From NCBI GenBank assembly GCA_019594195.1, contig JAFDTP010000001.1:1-56526 (forward strand): 56,526 nucleotides of DNA, written 5' to 3'. The translations under genes and the position numbers were made by a program. Shown piece after piece: positions 1 through 8,293 of this stretch (position 1 is the first letter of the stretch; each line of letters begins with the position of its first letter). The notes beneath the pieces were generated by a model that was not told where the DNA came from, did no database searches, and saw only the letters and a list, made by a program, of their open reading frames with translations. The DNA is from Thermoplasmata archaeon (GTDB lineage Archaea; Thermoplasmatota; Thermoplasmata; Halarchaeoplasmatales; Halarchaeoplasmataceae).

Positions 1-1
1 A

Positions 2-229
2 CAGCAGATATCTGGTGCTGTGGACGAAGTCTCTGACAAACTTCAGCAGTCGGCTGAAAAAGTGAAAAACGTAACTGAGATAGCGGACGAAAATTCTACT
101 CAAGCGGAATCCGTAGCGGCTTCTGCTGAAGAGCAGAACGCATCCGTCGAAGAGTTATCGGAATCTGCACAGCAGCTCTCTGGACTCGCAGATAACTTGC
201 GGAATATGGTCGATAAGTACGATCTGTGA
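2..229 (+). CDS. Methyl-accepting chemotaxis protein, C-terminal fragment
   Basis: The reading frame is open from the left edge of the window and stops at 229, so only about the last 75 residues of the protein are present. The segment is a helical, Ala/Glu/Ser-rich coiled coil with the 'EEQNASVEEL' type of repeat found in the membrane-distal part of the MCP signalling domain, including likely methylation-type Glu/Gln pairs. The frame reads through the GTG at 20, which is therefore an internal Val codon. MCPs pass ligand signals to the CheA-CheW array, and the cheW, cheR, cheA and cheB genes that follow support this. An inverted ACCATC/GATGGT lies just after the stop. The sensor domain lies outside the window, so the ligand is unknown. 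Confidence 0.85.
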   Translation, partial: QQISGAVDEVSDKLQQSAEKVKNVTEIADENSTQAESVAASAEEQNASVEELSESAQQLSGLADNLRNMVDKYDL

Positions 230-360
230 TCACCATCAAGATGGTAATTCGTGAAATCACGCTTATTTCCTATAGTATAAAAGGTAAAACTTTATTAAAC
301 GAACGAACATTCCTCTGATATCATGAATCAAATGCTTACGAGAGATTATGAGGTGGAATT

Positions 361-864
361 ATGGGTATAAAAGAAGATCTAGATTCTGCTGAATCTATAC
401 AGATGGTTGTTTTTAGAGTTGGAGATGATTACCTAGCCTGTCCGATCTCTCAGGTAAGAGAGATCATACAACTCGAAGAAGTAACTTCCGTACCTTCTTC
501 TCCTGAAAGGATCAGAGGTATAATCAACAGGAGGGGCGAGATAATCACTGTCGTAGATCTCCCGAAGATATTAGGTATTGACATCGAACTCGAAGAAAAC
601 GAATCACAACTGATGATACTTTATGATGAAAATATAGGTGTTATGGCCTCAGAGGTTACTCAGATACCGACTGTTCCGACTTCTGATATAGAGACCGCTT
701 CTGATGCTCTTGAAAGCCCAGTTAACGAGAAATATCTTGAGGGGATCGTAAAGCATGAAGGAAAGCTGATATTGCTTACAGACCTGATATCGATGATAAA
801 GAACATTTCTCAAGAAGGCTTGAAGGCGGCTGAAGAATTTGGAAAAAAGAAAACTGGTGATTGA
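361..864 (+). CDS. cheW: Chemotaxis adaptor protein CheW (first copy)
   Basis: CheW couples MCP receptors to the kinase CheA in the cytoplasmic signalling array. The 167-residue protein is almost wholly one CheW domain (about residues 14-150), with 'MVVFRVGDDYLACPI' starting the first beta barrel and 'RGIINRRGEIITVVDL' as the typical central motif. The length is normal for the family. The ATG at 361 follows a Shine-Dalgarno-like AGGTGG at 351-356. TATA-like AT-rich stretches around 270-300 may drive transcription separately from the upstream MCP. The gene leads a + strand run of cheW, cheW and cheR. The family is clear; which CheW serves which receptor cannot be told from sequence. Confidence 0.93.
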   Translation: MGIKEDLDSAESIQMVVFRVGDDYLACPISQVREIIQLEEVTSVPSSPERIRGIINRRGEIITVVDLPKILGIDIELEENESQLMILYDENIGVMASEVTQIPTVPTSDIETASDALESPVNEKYLEGIVKHEGKLILLTDLISMIKNISQEGLKAAEEFGKKKTGD

Positions 865-948
865 TAATCAAGAAATACACGGCCAATCTATTTGACTTTG
901 TTTAGCATTTTCTATCTCGATGACAAACAACCAACGAGGGGTTTTATA

Positions 949-1461
949 GTGGAAGAAAAAAAACAAGGCATTAAGAAAAAAAAGCTCGAAAATAAAGATG
1001 AAAGTGGACTGATCGAGGAAAACGAGAATCTTTTCACCGTCTTCGATCTTGAAGGCGAGGAGTATGGGATATCGGTAAATTTGATGGATGAAATAGTCAG
1101 AGATGTAGAGATATCTCGTGTTCCTGGTTCTCCAGATAAAGTTCTCGGAGCGACCAATCTCAGAGGCGAAGTGATACCTGTTATAGACCTTAAAAAAACA
1201 CTCTCGCTTGGACAATCTGGAGACGAAGTAAAAGAGACCATGATCGTCGAGATATGTGATAAAAAATTTGCCGCCCCGGTTGATAGACTAAAGGATATCA
1301 TTTCTGCAAAAAAAGATCAGCTTGTCGATCCTTCAGATATAACAAATTTAGACGATAAAAGGTTGCAGTGGATAATAAAGCGGGAAAACGGCAGAAGCAT
1401 AAGAATTGTTGACGTTCAAAAAATAATAGAGAATTATATCGGTGATATCGATATCAAGTAG
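949..1461 (+). CDS. cheW: Chemotaxis adaptor protein CheW (second copy)
   Basis: This is a second, divergent CheW of 170 residues. A Lys/Glu-rich head of about 25 residues precedes the CheW domain ('FTVFDLEGEEYGISVNL', 'GATNLRGEVIPVIDL'). I chose the GTG at 949 because GAGGGG at 936-941 sits at Shine-Dalgarno distance. The frame stays open up to a TTG at 892, but that extension has no ribosome binding site. The protein is only loosely similar to the first CheW, so the two may serve different receptors or play array and scaffold roles. cheR begins 16 bases after the stop, so co-translation is likely. Confidence 0.9.
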   Translation: MEEKKQGIKKKKLENKDESGLIEENENLFTVFDLEGEEYGISVNLMDEIVRDVEISRVPGSPDKVLGATNLRGEVIPVIDLKKTLSLGQSGDEVKETMIVEICDKKFAAPVDRLKDIISAKKDQLVDPSDITNLDDKRLQWIIKRENGRSIRIVDVQKIIENYIGDIDIK

Positions 1462-1477
1462 AAAAGTTGGTGGATAT

Positions 1478-2302
1478 ATGGAGGAACTGCAGAGTGATAC
1501 TGATTCGGACGGGTTCAAACGATTGAGGAAAGAAGTTTCAAGGAAAATAGGTGTCGATTATGAAAACTACTCTAAATCACACTTGAGGAGAAGATTCCAT
1601 GCCAGGATGAGGGTCGTAGAGACATCTAAATTTTCGGATTATCTGAACTATATCAAACAAGATGATGAAGAGATCGAGGAACTAAGAGAACTATTGACTG
1701 TCAACGTAACTAAATTTAAGAGAGATATAGATGTCTGGAAACTCTTAGAAAACGAGGTGATACCGGAACTTTTAGAAAAAAAAGAGGACAGTATATTGAA
1801 AAAACTTAAGGCCTGGTCGGCAGGATGTGCAACAGGAGAAGAACCCTATTCGCTCGCTATAAGCTGTTTGAATAATCAGCTTTCCGACGACATCGATGTC
1901 AATATAGTCGGGACCGACCTTGATGGAAAAGCTCTAGATTTTGCCAGAAACGGTGCATATCCTGATAAATCTGTCAAAAACTTGTCTAAAATAGAAAAAA
2001 GAAACTTCTTTAAACAAAAGGATGGAGAATGGGTCATAGATGATAGTGTAAAGGATATTGTTGAATTCAAGAAAAACGATATATTTAAGACTGCCTTCAC
2101 GAAAAAATTTGATCTGATACTCTGTAGGAATCTGATGATATATTTCAATAACGAATCTAAAACAGAACTCATGGAAAGATTGGTTGAAAGTCTGAATAGA
2201 GGGGGTTTTCTCGTCATAGGGATGGCCGAAAACCTAAGATCGCCCGCTAAAGATAAAGTTGAATCGTATGATCTAAAAAGAAGGATATTCGTCAAGAAGT
2301 AG
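1478..2302 (+). CDS. cheR: Chemotaxis protein methyltransferase CheR
   Basis: CheR uses S-adenosylmethionine to methylate receptor glutamates during adaptation and acts opposite to CheB. The 274-residue product has the N-terminal helical CheR domain ('SKSHLRRRFHARM'), the SAM-binding loop 'SAGCATGEEPYSLAI' and the late motif 'LCRNLMIYF', both diagnostic of the family. The ATG at 1478 follows GGTGG closely. An in-frame GTG at 1442 would overlap the upstream cheW and has less support. The 3' end overlaps the convergent cheA by 11 bases. No CheD or CheC gene is visible, so adaptation here rests on CheR and CheB, or on genes outside the window. Confidence 0.95.
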   Translation: MEELQSDTDSDGFKRLRKEVSRKIGVDYENYSKSHLRRRFHARMRVVETSKFSDYLNYIKQDDEEIEELRELLTVNVTKFKRDIDVWKLLENEVIPELLEKKEDSILKKLKAWSAGCATGEEPYSLAISCLNNQLSDDIDVNIVGTDLDGKALDFARNGAYPDKSVKNLSKIEKRNFFKQKDGEWVIDDSVKDIVEFKKNDIFKTAFTKKFDLILCRNLMIYFNNESKTELMERLVESLNRGGFLVIGMAENLRSPAKDKVESYDLKRRIFVKK

Positions 2303-4223
2303 ATCTTATCCAATGTAGCGTATCTAGTATCATAGCTATGGTTCCATCACCGAGTATGGTAGCACCCATGAAACCACCTAGATCGTGAAGATGTTCGGGC
2401 AGAGGTTTGATGACGATCTCTTTCTCCGTGATCACTTCGTCTATTACCAGGCCAGCGGTTTCCTCTTCATTTTTGACTATAACGATCTTGAGTTTTTCTA
2501 CATCCTCTTTGATAGAATCTACAGAAACATCTTCAAATTGTTCTTTAAGATATATCAAGGGTAGATATTCATCCCTCAATCTTATGAAATCCTTACCATT
2601 TATCTTCTCGATCTTCTCTGGTCGTACTTGTGCTGTTTCTACAACATCCTCGAGTGGTATCGCATAACTACCATCCCCCACTTCTATCAAAAATGCCTGG
2701 ACGATAGCAACCGAAGGAGGCAGCGTAAGATAAACAGAAGTGCCTTCATCTTTCTCTGATTCGATATTGACTTCACCTCCGAGTGAATCCATGGTTTTTT
2801 TAACTACCTCCATCCCAACACCCCTACCTGAAACTTTTGTGACTTCGTCCTTTGTAGAAAAATGAGGATTAAATATCAACATGTAGATATCCTCATCTCT
2901 CATCTCATCCGCTTCTTCCTCGCTTATAAGGCCTCTGTCGATAGCTTTTTCCTTTATCTTTTCCTTATCAAGTCCTCTTCCATCGTCAGAGACTTCTATG
3001 ACTACATTTTCTTCCTGTTGCCTTGCCGCTACCTTTATATTCCCCTCGGATGGTTTACCCTTAGCCTTTCGCTCTTCTACGGACTCTATACCATGATCTA
3101 CAGCATTCCTTAGAAGGTGTACCATCGGGTCGGTTATCCTATCAAGTATGGTCCGATCTAGTTCTATATCTTCGCCTTCCATCTTGAAGTCTATCTGTTT
3201 ATCATTTTGTTTAGCAAGATCTCTGACCATTCTGGGAAATCTTCTGAAGACACTCTTGATCTCTGTCATCTTAAGATCTAGAACGGACTCCCTCAGTTCA
3301 CTTGTTATCCTGTCTACCCTACCCGTAATATTAGAAAGGCGATCGGATTCCAAAGAACGTGAAAGATCTTCTAATGATCCCTTTGATATGACCAGTTCAC
3401 TGATAAGATTCATGACGTGCTCCACATCTTTTAAGTCCACCTTTAACTTGTCAGAAGTTTCTATATTTCTTTCTTTTTCAGCCTTTTTTTTTCCACTTTT
3501 TTTAGGGCCTTCAAAAAACTCTTTAGCCCTATCTCTTTTTATATCGATATCTATACCAGTAGTTTTGTCTAGATCTTCCTTCTGTATGTCCTGTTCGGTG
3601 ATCAAGAAGTATTTATACCGATCTGAATCAGCATCTTCAGGATCTGGCCAGAAGAGTTCATATTCAAAATCTATTTTTTCTCTCACCTGTACACCTTTTA
3701 CGGAGGGTAACTTTTCATCTTCTGATACTTGTACGAGGGCTAAGGTCATCTTTTTTTCTTTATTTTTTTTAAATACGTCCTTTACTTCAGGAGGGATATC
3801 ATCAAGGATATCACCTTTTTGATCCTCCTCGTTTTCATCACTTCCTTCAGACCCTTCTAACCCATCGCCTGCTAAAACGCTGTCAAGATGGTCTATCAGG
3901 TGTTGAATATCCACATCTTCTTCTTTAGATAACAACTCTATAGTATCTACACATTCAAATAACATATCGAAAAGATCTTCACGGATTTTTCCTTCCTCAC
4001 TCTTCAATTCATCAAACAATTCTTCCATCCTATGGCTAATCTTTTGTATACCGTCATAGCCCATCGTGCCTGCCATCCCTTTCAGTGTATGGCTAGCTCT
4101 GTAGATCTCTTCGATCAATTCGATATCGGTAGGATCTTCTTCAAGAGATAAAAGATGTTCATTCATCTTTTCGATCTGCTCTTTAGTTTCTTCCTCAAAC
4201 ATCTCTTGAAAATCTTCACTCAT
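2292..4223 (-). CDS. cheA: Chemotaxis histidine kinase CheA
   Basis: CheA autophosphorylates and passes phosphate to CheY and CheB. The 643-residue protein has all five regions: P1 phosphotransfer domain with His45 in 'RASHTLKGMAGTMG'; an acidic linker and P2-like response-regulator docking domain (about 150-235); a P3 dimerisation helix pair (about 255-310); a P4 ATPase with N box 'LLRNAVDHGIES', 'DDGRGLD' and 'GRGVGMEVVKK'; and a C-terminal CheW-like P5 domain (about 505-643). GGAGG precedes the ATG at 4223 by 7 bases. The start overlaps the cheB stop (ATGA), so the two genes are translationally coupled. Catalytic residues look intact. Confidence 0.96.
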   Translation of the reverse strand: MSEDFQEMFEEETKEQIEKMNEHLLSLEEDPTDIELIEEIYRASHTLKGMAGTMGYDGIQKISHRMEELFDELKSEEGKIREDLFDMLFECVDTIELLSKEEDVDIQHLIDHLDSVLAGDGLEGSEGSDENEEDQKGDILDDIPPEVKDVFKKNKEKKMTLALVQVSEDEKLPSVKGVQVREKIDFEYELFWPDPEDADSDRYKYFLITEQDIQKEDLDKTTGIDIDIKRDRAKEFFEGPKKSGKKKAEKERNIETSDKLKVDLKDVEHVMNLISELVISKGSLEDLSRSLESDRLSNITGRVDRITSELRESVLDLKMTEIKSVFRRFPRMVRDLAKQNDKQIDFKMEGEDIELDRTILDRITDPMVHLLRNAVDHGIESVEERKAKGKPSEGNIKVAARQQEENVVIEVSDDGRGLDKEKIKEKAIDRGLISEEEADEMRDEDIYMLIFNPHFSTKDEVTKVSGRGVGMEVVKKTMDSLGGEVNIESEKDEGTSVYLTLPPSVAIVQAFLIEVGDGSYAIPLEDVVETAQVRPEKIEKINGKDFIRLRDEYLPLIYLKEQFEDVSVDSIKEDVEKLKIVIVKNEEETAGLVIDEVITEKEIVIKPLPEHLHDLGGFMGATILGDGTIAMILDTLHWIRSTS

Positions 4224-5287
4224 GTGTTTTCCTCCATGAACATATCAATTATTTTTTTTCCGATCTCGATCGGCGATCCTTCGAAGTCGAAACCGGCTTT
4301 CTCTTTAGCGCTCTTCGGCATTCCGTATACTACAGAGCTTTTTTCATCCTGGAGAGCGACGAATCCATCATTATCTCTGATTATCTTGGCCCCTTCAGCT
4401 CCATCTTTACCCATGCCTGTCAATACCACACCGACTACCCTACTTCCATATCTTTCGGAAGCCGAACTGAACAGATAATCTGCAGATGGCCTCACCCCGT
4501 GTAATTTAGGATCCTTATTCAAGCTGATAAATCTTTTTTTGCGCCATGTGCTTATAATACCGTGGTATCCTGATGGGATTATGTATACTTGATTATCTTT
4601 TATCTCATCGTGGTCTTCGGCTTCTTTCACAGAGAGTTTTAACTTTGTATCAAGGGTAGATGCAAGGTAACCGGTAAAATCGGGAGGCATATGTTGGACT
4701 ACGACTATGGGGAATTGAAAGTTAGGCGGTAGTGAGGATAAAAATTCATCAAGCGCCCGAGTCCCACCAGTAGAAGAAGCAATGACGATTATCCAATCTC
4801 CAGACTCCTTGGGTTTATAATCGACTTCAACATCTACTTCCTTTTCTTTTACCGTTCTTACAAAAGAATCAAGATCTGTCTTGGAAGCGTTGATAACCTT
4901 TTCTATTATCTCATCAGATTTTTTTCTTATATCCATCGAAAGAGAACCTGAAGTTTTGGAGATGAAATCTATAGCACCGGCATTCAGAGCTTTTACGGAC
5001 ATCTTTCCAGCCTCATCACCTAATCCTGATATGACAACAACGGGTGTAGGATTTTCAGACATTATCTTTTTCACTGCTGTAAGTCCATCCATACCACCCA
5101 TTTTAACATCTATCAGGATAACATCTGGATCTTTCTCGTTATTCAGCTCTATAGCTTCTTCACCGTCTTTGCCGGTTCCGATGACCTTTATCCTCTGATC
5201 ACTTTCTAAAATATCCTTAAGGATGGTAACCATGAAGTTAGAATCGTCTACAACCACAGCTTTGATTTCATTTGTGTTTGAAGACAT
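4220..5287 (-). CDS. cheB: Chemotaxis protein-glutamate methylesterase/glutamine deamidase CheB
   Basis: CheB removes receptor methyl groups when phosphorylated by CheA. The 355-residue protein begins with a receiver domain: acidic pair Asp14-Asp15 and phospho-acceptor Asp60 in 'LIDVKMGGMDG'. After a linker comes the methylesterase domain, with the catalytic serine in 'SSTGGTRALD', histidine in 'VVQHMPPDF' and aspartate in 'LTGMGKDGAEG'. A TATA-like AAGTATAAATAA (minus strand, about 5310-5321) lies about 28 bases before the ATG at 5287, so the cheB-cheA message may be leaderless. No stand-alone CheY gene is present in the window; it may lie elsewhere. Confidence 0.95.
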   Translation of the reverse strand: MSSNTNEIKAVVVDDSNFMVTILKDILESDQRIKVIGTGKDGEEAIELNNEKDPDVILIDVKMGGMDGLTAVKKIMSENPTPVVVISGLGDEAGKMSVKALNAGAIDFISKTSGSLSMDIRKKSDEIIEKVINASKTDLDSFVRTVKEKEVDVEVDYKPKESGDWIIVIASSTGGTRALDEFLSSLPPNFQFPIVVVQHMPPDFTGYLASTLDTKLKLSVKEAEDHDEIKDNQVYIIPSGYHGIISTWRKKRFISLNKDPKLHGVRPSADYLFSSASERYGSRVVGVVLTGMGKDGAEGAKIIRDNDGFVALQDEKSSVVYGMPKSAKEKAGFDFEGSPIEIGKKIIDMFMEENT

Positions 5288-5352
5288 CCATCAAGCCATG
5301 ATAGGATGGTTATTTATACTTTCTCAAGAGCTATCTAACAGCAGAAAACACC

Positions 5353-5364
5353 TTTTGTCAGACA
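5353..5364. promoter_or_regulatory. TTTTGTC-A-GACA operator-like element, upstream copy
   Basis: TTTTGTCAGACA repeats the left arm, the spacer position and part of the right arm of the palindrome at 5450-5464. It lies 97 bases before that copy, in the space between cheB and the small gene at 5464. Two spaced copies suggest a regulator that binds co-operatively. The binding protein is unknown. Confidence 0.4.
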
Positions 5365-5427
5365 TATATAACATGCTAAAGAAATCTATTTAGGCATCCA
5401 GAGCTCAAAAAGACGTTATCGAAAACT

Positions 5428-5435
5428 ATTTAAAT
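5428..5435 (+). promoter_or_regulatory. TATA box for the 58-residue small protein
   Basis: TATTTAAA at 5428-5435 is a good archaeal TATA element. Its distance to the ATG at 5464 (about 30 bases) predicts transcription starting at or just before that codon, so the message should be nearly leaderless. The palindrome at 5450-5464 would overlap the start site. Confidence 0.5.
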
Positions 5436-5449
5436 GAGTTATCACCTTA

Positions 5450-5464
5450 TTTTGTCCGACAAAA
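5450..5464. promoter_or_regulatory. Perfect inverted repeat TTTTGTC-C-GACAAAA over a start site
   Basis: TTTTGTC and GACAAAA form a perfect 7-1-7 palindrome that ends on the A of the predicted start codon. The position over the predicted transcription start is what one expects of a repressor site. A similar element lies at 5353-5364. A shorter form, CTGTC-C-GACAG, sits in the xseA promoter at 25841-25851. Confidence 0.55.
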
Positions 5465-5640
5465 TGTCAGACGATGGTGGTATGATGGATGAAAGAAGTG
5501 TAGACGAACTCATAAAAAAGATGCACGAAAAGAAAGGAGAAACGATAGAATATCTGCAAAAATCTTTCTCCGAGGAAGAACTCGCTAAACTAAATAAGCA
5601 GATTGCTGGCGAACTTCATATGAAGGATCACAGTCTATAG
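5464..5640 (+). CDS. Small acidic protein of unknown function, 58 residues
   Basis: I do not recognise this protein. It is short, highly charged and predicted helical, with a central stretch 'DELIKKMHEKKGETIEYL' and no cysteines, membrane segment or signal peptide. The ATG at 5464 was chosen because a TATA box at 5428-5435 fits leaderless transcription from it. An upstream in-frame ATG at 5434 lies within the TATA box and is unlikely. The gene stands alone between cheB and the membrane operon, with a palindromic site over its start and a hairpin plus T-rich tract after its stop, so it looks like a tightly regulated single-gene unit. Confidence 0.6.
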   Translation: MSDDGGMMDERSVDELIKKMHEKKGETIEYLQKSFSEEELAKLNKQIAGELHMKDHSL

Positions 5641-5670
5641 TAGACTTTGGAAATAAATAAAAAATAATAG

Positions 5671-5694
5671 GTGTTGTTGGATCAAAGGCAACAC
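5671..5694 (+). terminator. Hairpin followed by T-rich tract
   Basis: GTGTTG at 5671-5676 pairs with CAACAC at 5689-5694 across a 12-base loop. A T-rich run (TTCTTTTTATTTT) begins a few bases later. It lies about 30 bases after the stop of the small protein gene and could end that transcript. The T-rich tract could equally terminate RNA polymerase without the hairpin, as is common in archaea. Confidence 0.45.
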
Positions 5695-5790
5695 ATCCCT
5701 TCTTTTTATTTTGATATATCTCTCGATGATCTAATCAAGATCTGATACTTTGTGTATATATCGTCAGACAAGACTGTTTTAAATTTTTTC

Positions 5791-6414
5791 TTATTCTGGC
5801 TCATACAAAGATAAAAATTTTACAAATACAACGTAAAGAAGGAAAAGGATTAGTAAAATTATGAGTCCTGAGATACCAAGCAAAAAAATGTTTTCCATCT
5901 CAATCCAAAATTCAAGTGTGCCTGTCCAAGACGTCATAAAAGCTATAAATGCAAGGAAAAAGGCAAGTGACATATTTTTGATCATCACCACGTTCCTTTT
6001 CCTACTGTATCTCTTATGGATTTCCTTTATCCCATCTTCCGAATCCTTTAAGATCATATCAGTTCTTACCAGGTCGTTCATATAAACTATCGCGCTATAC
6101 AAAACCACGAACAAGCCTATAAGGACCATTATAACGAGAGGTGTAAGCTGTAAAGGTAAAGCTCTTAAAAAGATCACAGCCCCGATCAAAACTATACCTA
6201 TCGTGACCAAAACCCTCTTTTTAAAGCCAAATCCGATGATCGCTAATAAACCACTTATCAGCGGGATGAACCAAAATCCACCGGGATAGAGCAGGCCTGT
6301 AGTGAGAGTAATCAAAAGAACCAAGGATAATGTAAATCCCCATAACGGCTGTCTTTCATCTAAAATAAGTCTTATGATCTCGATGATTGACTCATCATCA
6401 GAGACATCATTCAA
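5791..6414 (-). CDS. Six-helix integral membrane protein of unknown function
   Basis: The 207-residue product has an acidic N-terminus and about six hydrophobic segments (for example 'LWGFTLSLVLLITLTTGLL' and 'LVIMVLIGLFVVLYSAIVYM'), with a charged loop between helices four and five. I do not recognise the family. The TTG at 6414 is the likely start because it overlaps the stop of the DUF58 gene (TTGA), with GAGGGGGTGAG a little upstream. An ATG at 6477 would need a 67-base overlap. It is the last gene of the minus-strand operon 9164-5791, so it probably works with the DUF58 and DUF4129-like proteins at the membrane. Confidence 0.7.
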   Translation of the reverse strand: MNDVSDDESIIEIIRLILDERQPLWGFTLSLVLLITLTTGLLYPGGFWFIPLISGLLAIIGFGFKKRVLVTIGIVLIGAVIFLRALPLQLTPLVIMVLIGLFVVLYSAIVYMNDLVRTDMILKDSEDGIKEIHKRYSRKRNVVMIKNMSLAFFLAFIAFMTSWTGTLEFWIEMENIFLLGISGLIILLILFLLYVVFVKFLSLYEPE

Positions 6415-7676
6415 GTTCTCATCTGATATCGTCTCACCCCCTCGATAGCCACTTCTAAAGGCTGCTCCGTATCCCAATCTATCACAGGACCATAATTCCT
6501 CAATTCGGCCATACGATTTTCTCTCTCTATCTTCTGTAACTTCTCGGCTAATTCATCTTCGACATCTATGTGTTTTTTCTGTAATTCGATAGGACAAGGA
6601 GAGAGGACGGCTATCTCGTATTTTTTCATAGCTAATTCGGTTATCGCTTCAGTCACTTTTTCACTAGTTAATGGAGAGATGAATAATAATAGACATTGAT
6701 TGGGAAATATCTTATCCATTATGTACTTAGCGTGTTCCAACCGCCAGTGACTACCCGCTTCTAAATCCATCAGGTTATCCATTATCTTGTACAATTGCTC
6801 TTGACCTGCACTTGGATAAACCCATCGGATGAAGTTTCCTATAACTAAAAGGCCGACACGGTTTCTATCGGATATGATATCCGAAGCTAGGCTGGTAGCG
6901 GCTCTTACCGAATGTTTGAGCATGTTATCTTCAAAAACACCTACATTGGAATCGTAAAAGGCATCCAATACGATTATTACATCTCCGCTTTTCTCTGCTT
7001 CGAACGAATTACTCTTTGGATCGAGATACCTTGCTGTGGCTTTCCAATTTATATCCCTCATCTCGTCTCCTTCAAGGTACTCCCTTATCGAGAAGAACTC
7101 GGAACCCACGCCCATCTGGGATGATTTTATATTCCCGAGCCAACCCCGTGTATATTTAGGCCTCAACTTGGTGCGACTCAGATCTTCGATCGGTGGCAAA
7201 GCGACAACGTTCAAAGGTTCATCAAAATTCCAGCTCCTAGAGAACAATCCTATCGGATCTAGATACCGGACTTTTATCGGCCCGATACGGTAATTTTCTG
7301 TTTTCAAAAATTTTACTTTGTAATTTATCTTCTTTTTACCACCAGCTTCCAGGTAAAGCGAATGATGATTAGAGCCGTGTATAACTTTTACATTCACGGG
7401 TAATTCATCCTTCAATTCTAAAAATGTTTCAGTATCAGAAAGATTTTTCACTGTTAGTCCGATATCGAAAACCTCGCCTTCGTGAGTATGCACTTCATTT
7501 TGATGCCTTTCTACTTTTATATTTTCGCTCTCAGGTGGGAGATCAAGATAACCTACGATCAGGATAGAAAGAGAAGTGAGAGAAGGTATGAAAAATATAA
7601 AATTCATGAAGATCACCCCTAGTGCCAATGTTACAAAAAATAGTGTAAAGAGGTAACCGTAGTTCTTCGTTTTCAT
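6411..7676 (-). CDS. DUF58 domain protein, membrane anchored
   Basis: The 421-residue protein starts with two hydrophobic segments (about 10-45). A beta-rich region (about 55-160) follows, and then the DUF58 signature 'REYLEGDEMRDINWKATAR', here followed by a von Willebrand-A-like half with 'VIIVLDAF'. DUF58 proteins usually sit with a MoxR AAA ATPase and transglutaminase/DUF4129 proteins in systems thought to act on membrane or secreted protein complexes. Here the neighbours are a small membrane protein and a DUF4129-like protein, but no MoxR gene is present. The ATG at 7676 overlaps the previous stop by 4 bases, a sign of tight coupling. The biochemical role is unknown. Confidence 0.85.
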   Translation of the reverse strand: MKTKNYGYLFTLFFVTLALGVIFMNFIFFIPSLTSLSILIVGYLDLPPESENIKVERHQNEVHTHEGEVFDIGLTVKNLSDTETFLELKDELPVNVKVIHGSNHHSLYLEAGGKKKINYKVKFLKTENYRIGPIKVRYLDPIGLFSRSWNFDEPLNVVALPPIEDLSRTKLRPKYTRGWLGNIKSSQMGVGSEFFSIREYLEGDEMRDINWKATARYLDPKSNSFEAEKSGDVIIVLDAFYDSNVGVFEDNMLKHSVRAATSLASDIISDRNRVGLLVIGNFIRWVYPSAGQEQLYKIMDNLMDLEAGSHWRLEHAKYIMDKIFPNQCLLLFISPLTSEKVTEAITELAMKKYEIAVLSPCPIELQKKHIDVEDELAEKLQKIERENRMAELRNYGPVIDWDTEQPLEVAIEGVRRYQMRT

Positions 7677-8293
7677 GTGCTATCTCCCCTATCTTCTCCT
7701 AAATTCTGTATCTTTTCTATCTCTTCTACAGCGGATGTGATCCTCTCTTCAAACTCTCTCTTTTTACCTCTAGATCCGTAGTCTTTTCCATCAGAAAAAA
7801 GGTCGATCTGATCCTCACCATCGGGTTTTTTTAGATCATTGAGGTCCCTAGCTTTTTTTAGGAACTCTAAAAGTTTTTTATTATCTACCTTGTCTTCCAT
7901 ACTCTCAGGGTCTTCATATAATATCTCGATCTCCTTTTCAGAAAGGTTATATTCATCTTTTAGGGTGTAAGATACCTGATCTTTGAGTCTGCCTTCAAGG
8001 ATAGCCTGCTTTACCTTTTGTCCTTCTTTAGCTCCTTTCATCTTCTTGATATCATCAGCCAAGGGTAGTCTTGAAAAATCTTCTTTATCTTCGATATATC
8101 TCCAGAGTGAAAGTGAGGCTGTATCGGACACTATCTTTTCTGTTAACAACCAAAGAGGCACTGTCAAGATGATCAAAACCAGGGCGGGAGTCATGCCTCT
8201 AGCATAAAATATCAGTAAAAAAGATATTAATATGGTGGTCATCTTCATATACTTTCCCAACCTGACATCCTTCATCTCTAGACGACTAGGCAT
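7673..8293 (-). CDS. Membrane protein with long charged tail, DUF58 operon
   Basis: I do not recognise this 206-residue protein. Two adjacent hydrophobic segments lie near the N-terminus (about 15-55). They are followed by a long, highly charged, probably helical cytoplasmic region rich in Lys, Asp and Glu ('DKVDNKKLLEFLKKARDL'). It sits between the DUF58 and DUF4129-like genes and overlaps both by a few bases (4 and 8), so the three proteins are probably made in matched amounts and may form one complex. Its position resembles that of small accessory membrane proteins in DUF58/MoxR loci. Confidence 0.7.
   Translation of the reverse strand: MPSRLEMKDVRLGKYMKMTTILISFLLIFYARGMTPALVLIILTVPLWLLTEKIVSDTASLSLWRYIEDKEDFSRLPLADDIKKMKGAKEGQKVKQAILEGRLKDQVSYTLKDEYNLSEKEIEILYEDPESMEDKVDNKKLLEFLKKARDLNDLKKPDGEDQIDLFSDGKDYGSRGKKREFEERITSAVEEIEKIQNLGEDRGDST

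Noticed and set aside
3148..3822. 224-codon open frame on + inside cheA
   Set aside because: It is the antisense of a strongly conserved, complete CheA. The translation is low-complexity Ser/Leu/Phe, as expected for an antisense frame of charged codons.
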